The position numbers and the translations under genes were made by a program. The notes under the pieces were generated by a model that saw only the letters and a program-made list of their open reading frames with translations, was not told where the DNA came from and made no database searches. DNA of 64,000 nt from Stappia sp. BW2 (GTDB lineage Bacteria; Pseudomonadota; Alphaproteobacteria; Rhizobiales; Stappiaceae), in NCBI RefSeq assembly GCF_008107695.1, contig NZ_VIRG01000070.1, positions 310,001-374,000 of the forward strand, written 5' to 3'. The number at the start of each line of letters is the position of its first letter. The stretch's first letter is position 1. This document shows positions 18,429-26,993 of this stretch, in pieces.

Positions 18429-19898
18429 TTATTCAGCCTGCCTGCGTTCCAGAAGCGTTAGGCCGCTGGCACCCCACCCAAAGCGTTTCGCAGCTGGAGA
18501 GTTTTTCCTCGGACCAAAGGCTTCTTCCGCTGCGCGCATTTCCTCACCGCCGGTATGGACGATTAACAACCATCTTGCATTCTTGTTGCCTTGTCCCAGT
18601 TCATCGACTGTCTCGACTGCGGTGAAGGCGTCCGGACCGCGCAGGTAATAAGACAGGGCAGGGGCGGCAAAGCCCTTGTACAGCAGCAGATGGTCTTGCT
18701 CGCCTTTCAGCGCCCCATAATCTTTAGCAATCTGACGCCATTCCGGGCGAATTTTTTCCAATAGCGTGAATTTCAGTTCGGGATAGCTCAGCCATAGGGC
18801 GGCAGCGAGTACTGCAACCGGTGCGATGCGTGGGGCCAGGCGCTGGGCTGTTGCCGATGCCAACAGGATAACTCCCGGCCAGGCAGCTATCAGATATCGG
18901 TCGAAAAGGATCGGGTGCACAAAAATCGAATAGAGATAGGCCAGGCATGGTGGACCGGCGGCATAGGCAAAGCAGATGAGGATTGCGTTTGCGCTTTGCG
19001 GCTTGCCGAAATACCTGCCAGGCAAGGGCAAACAGGCCAGAAGACTGGCAAGGGCCAGCCCCGCCAGCATCCAGAACAAGGGCAGCGACCCGGCCAAGTT
19101 GAAGGCTATGTTGGAGAGAAATGCCGCATCCGGATAGTCAATCCAGAAGCCTTGCTCGGCCACCGACGTTGCCCGGACCGCCAGAATGATAAGCCAAGGC
19201 AGGAAAGCCCAAGTGCTTGCAGCCATTGCGATGCAAATCAGAAGTGGGGTGGACAGGACGAGACGCCCAGAACGGAACAAGCTGCGCAGAGCGAGGGCGG
19301 CGCAGACCATTCCGACAGATCCGAAGCCCAAGAGGGCGTAGATATGACTGTAAAGGAACAGGGCGCCTGACACGGCAAGCGCGATGAGCCGCCACGCAGA
19401 TGGCTTCTCCAGGGTCTTCAGAACAAAAAACAGGAAGGCGAGACCGCAAGCTGCCAGCAATGCGTACATGCGCGCTTCTGTCGAATACCAGATGTGAAAC
19501 GGTGAGACGGTCAGTAGAGCTGCTGCCAGCAGGCCGGCGGTTTTTCCTGCCAGGGCCTTGCCTGTCAGATAGATCAGCCAGACGGCCAGAATTCCCAAAA
19601 AGACTGAGGGAAGTCTTAGCGCCGTTTCGCTGTCTCCGGCGACCGGCATTGTCAGCCAAAGAATAACGTTATGCAGTGGCGGATAGTTGTCGGCTGCCAC
19701 GGTGGTCAGCAGCTCTGAAAATGTTCCCTTGGACTGGCTCCAGCTAACGGCTTCATCGTACCAGAGGCTCGTTCTGTCCAGGTTCTGAAAACGAAGCAAA
19801 GCCGCTGCTGCCAGAATGAGCGCCAAAACCAGATGATTGACTTTGTCTTCAGTCAGGAAGCGATTGTTGTGTGGCAGCGCCAAGTCAGGTTTCCTCAT
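18429..19898 (-). CDS. GT39-family (ArnT/PMT-like) membrane glycosyltransferase
   Basis: The 489-residue polytopic protein has ten or more membrane segments and a soluble C-terminal part. The first periplasmic loop contains SLWYDEAVSW, with the catalytic Asp-Glu typical of GT-C fold dolichol- or undecaprenyl-phosphate-sugar transferases, and the family segments YPPLHNVILW and LRLPSVFLG follow. Such enzymes transfer a sugar from a lipid carrier to lipid A, protein or polysaccharide in the periplasm; the acceptor is unknown. It lies between the oxoprolinase and TRAP units on the minus strand, with no other glycan genes around it. Confidence 0.8.
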   Translation of the reverse strand: MRKPDLALPHNNRFLTEDKVNHLVLALILAAAALLRFQNLDRTSLWYDEAVSWSQSKGTFSELLTTVAADNYPPLHNVILWLTMPVAGDSETALRLPSVFLGILAVWLIYLTGKALAGKTAGLLAAALLTVSPFHIWYSTEARMYALLAACGLAFLFFVLKTLEKPSAWRLIALAVSGALFLYSHIYALLGFGSVGMVCAALALRSLFRSGRLVLSTPLLICIAMAASTWAFLPWLIILAVRATSVAEQGFWIDYPDAAFLSNIAFNLAGSLPLFWMLAGLALASLLACLPLPGRYFGKPQSANAILICFAYAAGPPCLAYLYSIFVHPILFDRYLIAAWPGVILLASATAQRLAPRIAPVAVLAAALWLSYPELKFTLLEKIRPEWRQIAKDYGALKGEQDHLLLYKGFAAPALSYYLRGPDAFTAVETVDELGQGNKNARWLLIVHTGGEEMRAAEEAFGPRKNSPAAKRFGWGASGLTLLERRQAE

Positions 19899-19967
19899 TG
19901 TCTGGCCGGAACGCTAGTCAATCCTTTTGATGGAGGGAAGCTTGCAATAGGTCTTGATGGCAACAAT

Positions 19968-19989
19968 GACATTTTATCGATAAATTATT
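19968..19989. promoter_or_regulatory. Imperfect copy of the oxoprolinase palindrome upstream of the TRAP operon
   Basis: The left half GACATTTTATC is identical to the site at 18066-18087, and the right half GATAAATTATT keeps 8 of 11 bases. It lies 119-140 bases before the DctP start at 20108 and 70-91 bases before the divergent GT39 start. Sharing this motif suggests coordinated control of the oxoprolinase and TRAP units. Confidence 0.6.
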
Positions 19990-20107
19990 GATGTTGTCTC
20001 CGTTTCCGTCTAGTGTTCTCGCAGATGCGCTTTCGAAGGTGTTCAAAGAATGCACCCAGAGCAGCATCCCGACGGGCGCCAACGCCCGCTTCCAAGAGGA
20101 GAAAACC

Positions 20108-21103
20108 ATGCTGCAATCTCGTTTTCTGTCCCGTGCCGGAGTCCATCTGGCCGCTGCCGCTGCATTGAGTCTGGCAGGATTGACCGCTGTTTCCGCTGAA
20201 ACAAAGTGGGACATGCCGACGCCTTATGGCGACAGTAACTTTCACACCCAAAACATTGCTGCCTTCGCTGAAGACGTGAAGGAAAAGACGGATGGCTCGC
20301 TTGTCATCCAGGTCCATTCGGCCGGATCGCTGTTCAAGCATCCGGAAATCAAAAATGCAGTTCGCAAGGGGCTTGCGCCGATTGGCGAAGTTCTGGTCTC
20401 CCGTCTTTCCAACGAAGACGCTGTCTTTGGGGTGGATTCCGTTCCCTTCCTTGCACCGTCCTACGATCAGTCCTGGAAGCTTTACCAGGCGTCGAAGCCG
20501 GTACTTGAAGAAAAGCTCGGTGAGCAGGGCCTGCAGCTGCTTTACGCGGTGCCGTGGCCACCCCAGGGCATCTACGCGAAGACGGAAATCACCAAGGGGG
20601 ATGACCTCAAGGGGCTGAAGTTCCGTGCCTACAATGCTGCCACCGAACGTCTGGCTCAGCTGGCTGGCGCCGTGCCTACACAGGTTGAAGTGCCGGACAT
20701 TCCGACAGCCTTCTCCACCGGTCGGGTCGAGGCCATGATTACGTCGCCGTCCACCGGCGCGAATTCCAAGGCCTGGGACTTCCTGACCCACTATCACGAC
20801 ACCCAGGCCTGGTTGCCGAAGAACATGGTGTTCGTCAACAAGAGCGCCTTCGATGCCTTGAGCGATGAAGAAAAGGCAGCTGTTCTGGAGGCCGCTGAAG
20901 TTGCGGAAAAACGTGGCTGGGAAGCCTCCAAGGTGGAAACCAAGACAAAGACGCAGGTTCTTGTCGACAATGGCATCACTGTTGTGGAGCCGAGCAGCCA
21001 GCTGATCCAGGATCTTGCTGCAATTGGCGAGACAATGGCTGCCGAATGGCAGGAGGAAGCCGGAGAAACCGGCCAGGCTGTTCTCGAAGCCTACAAAAAC
21101 TAA
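20108..21103 (+). CDS. TRAP transporter substrate-binding protein (DctP family)
   Basis: The 331-residue periplasmic protein has a cleavable signal peptide (about 1-29, VSA-ET) and the DctP fold: FAEDVKEKTDGSLVIQVHSAGSL, GLKFRAYNAATERLAQLAGA with the conserved substrate-carboxylate arginine, and GRVEAMITSPSTGANSKAWDF. It would bind an organic acid and deliver it to the DctQM permease encoded next. Given the co-located oxoprolinase and shared operator motif, 5-oxoproline or a similar lactam acid is a reasonable ligand guess. ATG 20108 follows AGAGGAGA. A terminator-like hairpin separates it from dctQ. Confidence 0.92.
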   Translation: MLQSRFLSRAGVHLAAAAALSLAGLTAVSAETKWDMPTPYGDSNFHTQNIAAFAEDVKEKTDGSLVIQVHSAGSLFKHPEIKNAVRKGLAPIGEVLVSRLSNEDAVFGVDSVPFLAPSYDQSWKLYQASKPVLEEKLGEQGLQLLYAVPWPPQGIYAKTEITKGDDLKGLKFRAYNAATERLAQLAGAVPTQVEVPDIPTAFSTGRVEAMITSPSTGANSKAWDFLTHYHDTQAWLPKNMVFVNKSAFDALSDEEKAAVLEAAEVAEKRGWEASKVETKTKTQVLVDNGITVVEPSSQLIQDLAAIGETMAAEWQEEAGETGQAVLEAYKN

Positions 21104-21116
21104 AAAGCCAAAGAAG

Positions 21117-21147
21117 CGCCGGACCCAACAAGTCCGGCGTCTTTTTT
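21117..21147 (+). terminator. Intrinsic terminator/attenuator between dctP and dctQ
   Basis: An 8-bp stem CGCCGGAC/GTCCGGCG with a seven-base loop is followed by TCTTTTTTC. It lies 13 bases past the dctP stop and 33 bases before the dctQ start. Partial readthrough would give more binding protein than permease, as is common for such operons. Confidence 0.8.
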
Positions 21148-21179
21148 CAGATCAGCTGCACATCCGGTAGGGGAAACCG

Positions 21180-21737
21180 ATGCGAAAGGCTTTGAATACG
21201 CTTTATCAAGCGTCAACGGCCATGGCTGCGTGTTGTCTCGTCGTCATTGCCAGTCTCGTGGTTCTTCAGGTGTTCGGGCGTATATTCGACTGGGTTAGAA
21301 CGGTCGTCGGTCTTGAACCCCTGGGGTTACAGGTTCCATCGCTTGCGGAAATCGCAGGTTTTCTGTTGGTCGGAGCGTCCTTTCTTGCGCTTGCTGGCAC
21401 GCTGCGCAACGGCGATCACATCCGGGTGGGGATCCTGCTTCAGTTCGTGCCCAAAGTTGGGGCGCGCATCCTGAATGTCTGGGCGGTCGCGGTCGCGCTT
21501 GCTCTGGCGGCATTCTTCACCTGGAACGCCGGACAGCTTGCGCTCGACAGCTACAAATTCAACGAGACTTCCTATGGCGTCATTCGGATCCCGCTTGTCT
21601 TTCCGCAGTCGGTGATGACCTTTGGCCTGCTGGTGTTCACTATCGGTTTGCTGGATGACCTCATCATGGCGCTCACGGGCAAGGCTCCGAGCTTTGAATC
21701 GGCCGCAAAAGCCGATCCGATCGAAGGGAAAGAATAA
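21180..21737 (+). CDS. TRAP transporter small permease (DctQ family)
   Basis: The 185-residue protein has four membrane segments: about 13-35, an extended one around 57-76, 94-116 and 140-160. It shows the small-subunit pattern EIAGFLLVGASFLALAGTLRNGDHIRVGIL. It forms the inner-membrane permease with DctM. The ATG at 21180 follows GGTAGGGGAAACC. Its TAA overlaps the DctM ATG (TAATG), so the two subunits are translationally coupled. Confidence 0.93.
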   Translation: MRKALNTLYQASTAMAACCLVVIASLVVLQVFGRIFDWVRTVVGLEPLGLQVPSLAEIAGFLLVGASFLALAGTLRNGDHIRVGILLQFVPKVGARILNVWAVAVALALAAFFTWNAGQLALDSYKFNETSYGVIRIPLVFPQSVMTFGLLVFTIGLLDDLIMALTGKAPSFESAAKADPIEGKE

Positions 21738-23041
21738 TGGATCTCTCCCTGATCGCTTTCCTGCTCGGCCTTGGAATGCTGGCGGCGCTTGCGACCGGTA
21801 TCTGGGTAGCCGTTGCTCTATTTGCTGTCGCGCTTGCCGCAATGATGGTGCTTGTCTCAGCGCCTGCCGGTCCGGTTCTGGCGACGACAGTTTGGGGTGC
21901 CTCGAATTCCTGGGACCTGACGGCGCTGCCCATGTTCATCTGGATGGGCGAAATCCTGTTCCGCTCAAGATTGTCAGAAGACATGTTCGCGGGGCTTTCG
22001 CCCTGGATGGGCAATCTGCCTGGCCGGCTGCTGCATGTGAACATCCTTGGGTGCGGTATCTTTGCCGCTGTTTCGGGATCGTCTGCTGCGACCACCGCCA
22101 CCATCGGGCGTATGTCGCTGCCCGAATTGAAGCAGCGCGGGTATGACGAGCGCATGGCCATCGGCACGCTGGCGGGGTCTGGCACGCTGGGCCTGCTCAT
22201 TCCGCCATCGATTATCCTCATCGTCTATGGCGCAGCGACCGAGCAATCGATTGCCCGGCTGTTCATGGCAGGCGTTCTACCGGGGGCCATGCTGTGCGTC
22301 CTTTTCATGGGCTATGTCGCGGTCTGGGCGCTGCTGAACCGGGACAAGATGCCAGCCAAGGAGGAGGTCGTTCCGTTTCTTGAGCGACTTCTTGCAACGC
22401 GCAGGCTGTTTCCCGTCATCGGTCTGATCGCCGGTGTGATCGGATCGATCTATGCCGGCCTCGCATCGCCTACAGAGGCGGCCGCCATTGGCGTGATGCT
22501 GGCGTTGTTGTTGTCCTGGATGAGCGGAACGCTGAGCCGCAAGAGCTTCTCGGAAGCTTTGATGGGGGCGACGCGCACGTCCTGCATGATTGCGTTCATC
22601 CTGGCAGGGGCAGCGTTCCTGACCGTTGCAATGGGCTATACCGGCATCCCGCGCGAACTGGCGGCCTGGATCGGCTCGCTGAACCTGTCGCCCCATGCAC
22701 TCCTGATTGCTCTGACCCTGTTCTTCGTGGTGCTTGGCTGTTTTCTGGATGGGATTTCGGTGGTCGTTCTGACGACCTCCGTTATCCTGCCGATGGTGGA
22801 GCAGGCCGGTCTGGATCTCATCTGGTTCGGCATCTATCTGGTGCTGGTCGTGGAAATGAGCCAGATCACGCCGCCTGTCGGTTTCAACCTGTTCGTTCTG
22901 CAAGGCATGACCGGATACAACATCTTCAAGGTTGCCCGCATGGCCTTGCCGTTCTTCCTGTTGATGATCCTTGCAATCGTCTTGATTACGGCCTTCCCGG
23001 GCTTGGCTCTTTGGTTGCCGCAGACGATGTTGAGCAACTAG
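21737..23041 (+). CDS. TRAP transporter large permease (DctM family)
   Basis: The 434-residue protein has about twelve membrane segments and family signatures: GCGIFAAVSGSSAATTATIG, LAGSGTLGLLIPPSIILIVYG and LASPTEAAAIGVMLALL. It is the sodium- or proton-coupled transport subunit that works with DctQ and the DctP binding protein. A GC-rich hairpin without a T-run lies just after its stop (23049-23071), marking the end of the operon. Confidence 0.95.
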   Translation: MDLSLIAFLLGLGMLAALATGIWVAVALFAVALAAMMVLVSAPAGPVLATTVWGASNSWDLTALPMFIWMGEILFRSRLSEDMFAGLSPWMGNLPGRLLHVNILGCGIFAAVSGSSAATTATIGRMSLPELKQRGYDERMAIGTLAGSGTLGLLIPPSIILIVYGAATEQSIARLFMAGVLPGAMLCVLFMGYVAVWALLNRDKMPAKEEVVPFLERLLATRRLFPVIGLIAGVIGSIYAGLASPTEAAAIGVMLALLLSWMSGTLSRKSFSEALMGATRTSCMIAFILAGAAFLTVAMGYTGIPRELAAWIGSLNLSPHALLIALTLFFVVLGCFLDGISVVVLTTSVILPMVEQAGLDLIWFGIYLVLVVEMSQITPPVGFNLFVLQGMTGYNIFKVARMALPFFLLMILAIVLITAFPGLALWLPQTMLSN

Positions 23042-23048
23042 TGCATTT

Positions 23049-23071
23049 CGCCCCCTCATAAACAGGGGGCG
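23049..23071 (+). terminator. GC-rich hairpin after dctM
   Basis: The arms CGCCCCCT and AGGGGGCG form an 8-bp stem with a seven-base loop a few bases after the dctM stop. There is no T-run, so it may slow or protect transcripts rather than act as a strong intrinsic terminator. Confidence 0.5.
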
Positions 23072-23165
23072 GAATCACGCATACCTTTGAAACGATCAGC
23101 AAACGGTCTGCCATCCGGTTTCGGCTGGAGGACCGCTGAAACACCAACTGTGCCGGAGATAAGAT

Positions 23166-23702
23166 GTGACGGATAATCCCGACTCCAGAAGCGATGCCCC
23201 TATCGGGCCTGTTGTCTCTGCTGCGCATCTGGCCTCCGGGGCAATGCCTGCCTTGTCGGAGATCGAATTCGCGGTGACCATGATGGTCAATGCCTATCAC
23301 CGCTGGATGGTGCGCTGCATGGCTGCCAGTGGATCGCATGGGCTGGGGCCGCTGGATGTGCTCGTGCTTCATTCGGTCAATCACCGCGGCCGCGCCAAGA
23401 CACTCTCCGACATTTGCCTGGTCTTGAATATCGAAGACACGCACACGGTCACCTATGCGCTCAAGAAGCTAGAAAAGGCCGGTCTGATTGCGTCGGGTCG
23501 CCGGGGTAAGGAAAAGACCGCCGAAATTACGAAGTCCGGTGAAACCGCCTGCCTTGAGTACCGTCGTTTGCGCGAGGCTCTCCTGGTGAAGCCAATGAAG
23601 GCGCTGGGCCTCGATGAAAACGAGCTTTCCAAGCTAGCCGCGACTTTGCGCCTTGTTTCAGGCAACTACGACCAGGCCGCTCGCGCTGCTGCTGCCATGT
23701 AA
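23166..23702 (+). CDS. MarR-like winged-helix transcriptional regulator
   Basis: The 178-residue protein has a helical N-terminus, then a winged helix-turn-helix: LGPLDVLVLHSVNHRGRAKTL, DICLVLNIEDTHTVTYALKKLEKAGLI as the recognition-helix region, and ASGRRGKEKTAEITKSGETA as the wing. The GTG start follows GGAGATAA. It lies just downstream of the TRAP operon and is the best local candidate to bind the two TTTATCGATAAA palindromes, with the substrate or its product as effector. That assignment is inference. Confidence 0.8.
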   Translation: MTDNPDSRSDAPIGPVVSAAHLASGAMPALSEIEFAVTMMVNAYHRWMVRCMAASGSHGLGPLDVLVLHSVNHRGRAKTLSDICLVLNIEDTHTVTYALKKLEKAGLIASGRRGKEKTAEITKSGETACLEYRRLREALLVKPMKALGLDENELSKLAATLRLVSGNYDQAARAAAAM

Positions 23703-23734
23703 CAACGGATTTTAGAGACGAGTTGCCCGTTCAT

Positions 23735-23763
23735 TTGTTGAATATTCCAAAATTTCTTGTAGT
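23735..23763 (+). promoter_or_regulatory. Putative ars operon promoter with overlapping dyad
   Basis: TTGTTG (23735-23740) and TGTAGT (23758-23763) are separated by 17 bases. A GAATATTC palindrome at 23740-23747 lies in the spacer, where an ArsR repressor could bind. The expected start point is only one to three bases before the arsR ATG at 23772, and no Shine-Dalgarno sequence is present, so the message may be leaderless. Confidence 0.45.
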
Positions 23764-23771
23764 ATCGAATT

Positions 23772-24104
23772 ATGAAAGATCAGGACGCAGTCTCTGCATT
23801 GGGGGCCTTGGCACAGGAAGACCGTTTGGCAGCATTCCGTTTGCTGATGGCAGTCGGGCCGGGAGGTTTGCCATCCGGCTCTGTTGCCGAGCGGCTGGAC
23901 ATACAGCCGACCAGGATGTCGTTTCATCTGACGACGCTGGAGCGGGCCGGGCTGCTGACGACCCGCCGGGAGGGAAGGCATATCCTCTACGCGGTCGACT
24001 ATGACCGCATGCGGAGGCTCCTGGGCTTCTTGATGGAAGACTGCTGCGGCAACAATCCCGCTGTTTGCGGTTTTCCGGTAGCTGAATTCAAAAAACCTTC
24101 GTGA
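23772..24104 (+). CDS. arsR: ArsR-family arsenical-responsive repressor
   Basis: The 110-residue winged-helix repressor has AERLDIQPTRMSFHLTTLERAGLL as its helix-turn-helix. The usual ELCVCDL metal site is absent. Instead Cys91, Cys92 and Cys99 lie near the C-terminus (EDCCGNNPAVCG), resembling the C-terminal As(III) site known from Acidithiobacillus ferrooxidans ArsR. It heads a three-gene operon with arsC and arsH, 22 bases before arsC. The identity is well supported by the neighbours. Confidence 0.9.
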   Translation: MKDQDAVSALGALAQEDRLAAFRLLMAVGPGGLPSGSVAERLDIQPTRMSFHLTTLERAGLLTTRREGRHILYAVDYDRMRRLLGFLMEDCCGNNPAVCGFPVAEFKKPS

Positions 24105-24126
24105 CTTTGACAGGACGATATCTCAC

Positions 24127-24540
24127 ATGAGCATGACGATTTATCACAACCCGAAATGCGGCACCTCCCGCAACACGCTGGAAATGATCCGCAAATCCGG
24201 TGTCGAGCCTCAGGTTATCGAGTATCTGAAAACGCCGCCAAGCCGGGAAGAACTCGTCGATTTGATTGCGCGTATGGGGCTGCCGGTGCGCGACGTTCTT
24301 CGCCAAAAGGGAACGCCCTACGACGAACTTGGCCTCGGCGAGGACAAGTGGACGGACGACCAACTGATCGATTTCATGATGGAACATCCGATCCTGATCA
24401 ACAGGCCGATTGTCGTGTCGGAAAAAGGTGTCCGCCTGTGCCGGCCCTCCGAGAAGGTTCTTGACTTGCTGCCGCAGGACATCGGTTCTTTCACCAAGGA
24501 AGACGGCGAAGTGGTTTCCACCGGAGTTTCCGATGCCTGA
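24127..24540 (+). CDS. arsC: Arsenate reductase, glutaredoxin type
   Basis: The 137-residue enzyme has the catalytic Cys11 in [13 protein letters not shown] and downstream arginines in [20 protein letters not shown] and LCRPSEKVL that match the arsenate-binding set of the E. coli ArsC family. It reduces arsenate to arsenite using glutathione and glutaredoxin in the cytoplasm. The 3' end overlaps arsH by eight bases. No arsenite efflux gene (arsB or acr3) follows, so export must be encoded elsewhere or be absent. Confidence 0.95.
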   Translation: MSMTIYHNPKCGTSRNTLEMIRKSGVEPQVIEYLKTPPSREELVDLIARMGLPVRDVLRQKGTPYDELGLGEDKWTDDQLIDFMMEHPILINRPIVVSEKGVRLCRPSEKVLDLLPQDIGSFTKEDGEVVSTGVSDA

Positions 24541-25297
24541 CGCGACGATTTCAGGAGCAGATCTGAAGAACGTGACGGCAGCAGACTTTCGGCAAATCGA
24601 CGCAGAGCAATTGCAGGCTCCGGATGAGCTTTCCCATCCACCCAGGATATTGTTGCTCTACGGTTCGCTGCGTGAGCGGTCCTACAGCCGCTTTCTCGTT
24701 CTGGAAGCCCAAAGGCTGCTGCGAGCCTATGGGGCGGAAACCCGGATATTCGATCCTTCGGGTCTGCCACTGCCTGATGACAGTGATGCCGATCACCCAA
24801 AGGTTGCCGAACTCAGGGAGCTTTGCGCCTGGTCCGAGGGGCAGGTCTGGTGTTCGCCGGAGCGCCATGGCGCCATGACCGGTGTTCTCAAATCCCAGAT
24901 TGACTGGATCCCACTCAGTTTTGGCGCCATTCGGCCAACACAGGGCAAGACACTGGCCTTGATGCAGGTGTCGGGTGGCTCTCAGTCCTTCAACGCGGTC
25001 AACCAGATGCGTGTTCTTGGCCGCTGGATGCGGATGGTCACCATTCCCAATCAGTCATCGGTGCCCAAGGCTTACCTGGAATTCGATGATGATGGCCGGA
25101 TGAAGCCGTCTGCCTTGTACGACCGGGTGGTCGATGTCATGGAAGAGCTCGTAAAGTTTACGCTCCTGACCAGAGGCCGGTCGGACTATCTTGTCGACCG
25201 TTATTCCGAACGCAAGGCAGATAGGGAACGGCAGTCGGCGGCTCTGGAAGTTGCGGCCGGTGCGTTGGAAGAACCTGCGCGAGCCAACCAGGGCTGA
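24533..25297 (+). CDS. arsH: ArsH NADPH-dependent FMN reductase
   Basis: The 254-residue flavodoxin-like protein contains [15 protein letters not shown], which binds FMN phosphate, and [19 protein letters not shown], both diagnostic of ArsH. ArsH enzymes oxidise trivalent organoarsenicals to less toxic pentavalent forms and also reduce quinones or iron. ATG 24533 overlaps the arsC stop, indicating coupled translation. The presence of arsH beside arsC, with no pump, points toward handling organic arsenicals as much as inorganic ones. Confidence 0.95.
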   Translation: MPDATISGADLKNVTAADFRQIDAEQLQAPDELSHPPRILLLYGSLRERSYSRFLVLEAQRLLRAYGAETRIFDPSGLPLPDDSDADHPKVAELRELCAWSEGQVWCSPERHGAMTGVLKSQIDWIPLSFGAIRPTQGKTLALMQVSGGSQSFNAVNQMRVLGRWMRMVTIPNQSSVPKAYLEFDDDGRMKPSALYDRVVDVMEELVKFTLLTRGRSDYLVDRYSERKADRERQSAALEVAAGALEEPARANQG

Positions 25298-25539
25298 GCG
25301 GGACGAATGGAGTAGCTTCTCAGTGCTTTTTGTCCGAAACCTGTTTGCCTTACAGAGCCCTTGAACGGGCACACAAGCGGCTGCGTGACCCCTTCTGCCA
25401 ATGCGCTTTTGGGGACAGAGGGCTGTTGATCTGGTCAAATCAACCCTGTGCCGATAAGAGTTGGCAACGCATCGATTCATGCGGTTCATGGCAAGCTGTC
25501 CGGCCTGCCTTTCCCCACCGGTCCAGCGGGAGCTGAAGA

Positions 25540-26232
25540 GTGAGTGTCTGGAACAGCCTCGGAGCAATTGTAAGTGCGATCGGCACGGGGGGCGCGCAGA
25601 TCGTCGACCGTCTGGTCCAGCTTGTACTTGCGCGTCCGGAGGGAACCAGCAGCGTTGGCTTCACAGTCGCGATGATTGCTCTGTCAGCCAAGATGGCCAA
25701 GGCGGACGGGGTGGTCACCACCGATGAAATCCTGGCTTTCCGCGAATTGTTTGATGTCCCGCCCAACGAAGAGCGCAATGTCGCCCGCCTGTTCAACCTG
25801 GCGCAGGAAGATATCGCGGGCTTTGAGGTCTACGCCAAAAAACTGGCGGATCTGTTTCCATACGACCGCAAGACACTGCTCGATATCCTCGATGGGCTTT
25901 TTCACATTGCCAAGGCAGACGGCGTCGTCCACGAAAGCGAAATAGGGTATTTGTCTCGCGTGGCAGAGGTGTTCGGGCTCGATGATCGGGAATTCTCCAG
26001 GATCCTTGCCAGGCATGTCCGCAACGACGGTAACCCTTATGAGGTCCTCGGTCTGGGGCCGGAAGCAAGCGATGCAGAGCTCAAGGCACACTATCGCCGC
26101 GAGGTTCAGGAAACGCATCCGGACCGGCTTATCGCCAGGGGCGTTCCCGAGGAGTTCGTCAGGATCGCGAACGACCGCCTGGCCACCCTGAATGATGCCT
26201 GGGCGAAGATCTGCGCGGAAAGAGGCATATGA
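25540..26232 (+). CDS. TerB-like plus DnaJ-domain protein (DjlA-like)
   Basis: The 230-residue protein has a TerB-type helical domain (about 35-150; acidic repeats AKMAKADGVVTTDEILAFRE and HIAKADGVVHESEIGYLSRV) followed by a J domain (about 165-228) with ETHPDRLIARG, so the HPD motif needed to stimulate DnaK is intact. This is the cytoplasmic part of DjlA; there is no N-terminal membrane anchor beyond a weak hydrophobic stretch at 15-30. The GTG start at 25540 is the furthest upstream plausible one. It overlaps the amidase gene by four bases (ATGA). Confidence 0.85.
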   Translation: MSVWNSLGAIVSAIGTGGAQIVDRLVQLVLARPEGTSSVGFTVAMIALSAKMAKADGVVTTDEILAFRELFDVPPNEERNVARLFNLAQEDIAGFEVYAKKLADLFPYDRKTLLDILDGLFHIAKADGVVHESEIGYLSRVAEVFGLDDREFSRILARHVRNDGNPYEVLGLGPEASDAELKAHYRREVQETHPDRLIARGVPEEFVRIANDRLATLNDAWAKICAERGI

Positions 26233-26993
26233 GTGTTGCGACTGATACCGTCGTGAAGGCCAGGGTTCACCCGTCGCCCAATCATGGGCAGAGGGCTCAA
26301 GGGACGGCCGTGGATATGGTCGTGATTCATTATACTGGTATGCCGAGCGCCGAAGCGGCCTTGCAGCGCCTGTGCGATCCCCGGTCGGAAGTTTCCGCGC
26401 ACTATGTCGTGAACGAGGACGGCAGCATCCTGCAATGCGTGCCTGAAGCGCGCAGGGCCTGGCACGCAGGCAAAAGTTTCTGGAAGGGCGCGACCGACAT
26501 CAATTCCCGCTCGATCGGCGTCGAGATCGTCAATCCCGGGCACGAACACGGTTATCAGCCGTTCCCGGACGCGCAGATCGAAGCCGTTATCGCGCTTGTC
26601 GGCGACATCTGCACCCGCCATGGTGTCCAGCCCTGGATGGTGCTGGCGCATTCGGACATCGCGCCGGCCAGAAAGGAAGACCCTGGTGAATTGTTCCCTT
26701 GGGACCGCCTCGCGGAAGCGGGGATAGGTCTTTACGTGACGCCGTTTCCTGTTGGCACAGGTCTCATGATGCAGGAAGGGGACAGCGGCCAGCCGGTCGA
26801 AGCGTTGCAAACCATGCTGGCGCTCTTTGGTTACGAACTGGACATCACCGGAGAGTTCGATTTGAAGACGCGTCAGGTGGTCACCGCTTTTCAGCGTCAT
26901 TTCCGCGCCGAGAAGGTTGATGGTGTCGCCGATCAGTCCACGATCGAAACACTCAATGCCTTGCTCCGAAAATTGCCTTCCTTGTCGGCCTGA
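26229..26993 (+). CDS. N-acetylmuramoyl-L-alanine amidase (AmiD/AmpD-like) with peptidoglycan-binding domain
   Basis: The 254-residue protein has an Amidase_2 domain (about 15-165) with zinc ligands in VIHYTGM, RAWHAGKSFW and LAHSDIAPARKEDPG, and a C-terminal peptidoglycan-binding domain (about 180-245; EGDSGQPVEALQTMLALFGY). It cleaves the bond between muramic acid and L-alanine, most likely in recycling of muropeptides. No signal peptide is visible, which favours a cytoplasmic AmpD-like role, although the wall-binding domain is more typical of envelope enzymes. It is translationally coupled to the TerB-DnaJ gene. Confidence 0.88.
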   Translation: MSVATDTVVKARVHPSPNHGQRAQGTAVDMVVIHYTGMPSAEAALQRLCDPRSEVSAHYVVNEDGSILQCVPEARRAWHAGKSFWKGATDINSRSIGVEIVNPGHEHGYQPFPDAQIEAVIALVGDICTRHGVQPWMVLAHSDIAPARKEDPGELFPWDRLAEAGIGLYVTPFPVGTGLMMQEGDSGQPVEALQTMLALFGYELDITGEFDLKTRQVVTAFQRHFRAEKVDGVADQSTIETLNALLRKLPSLSA

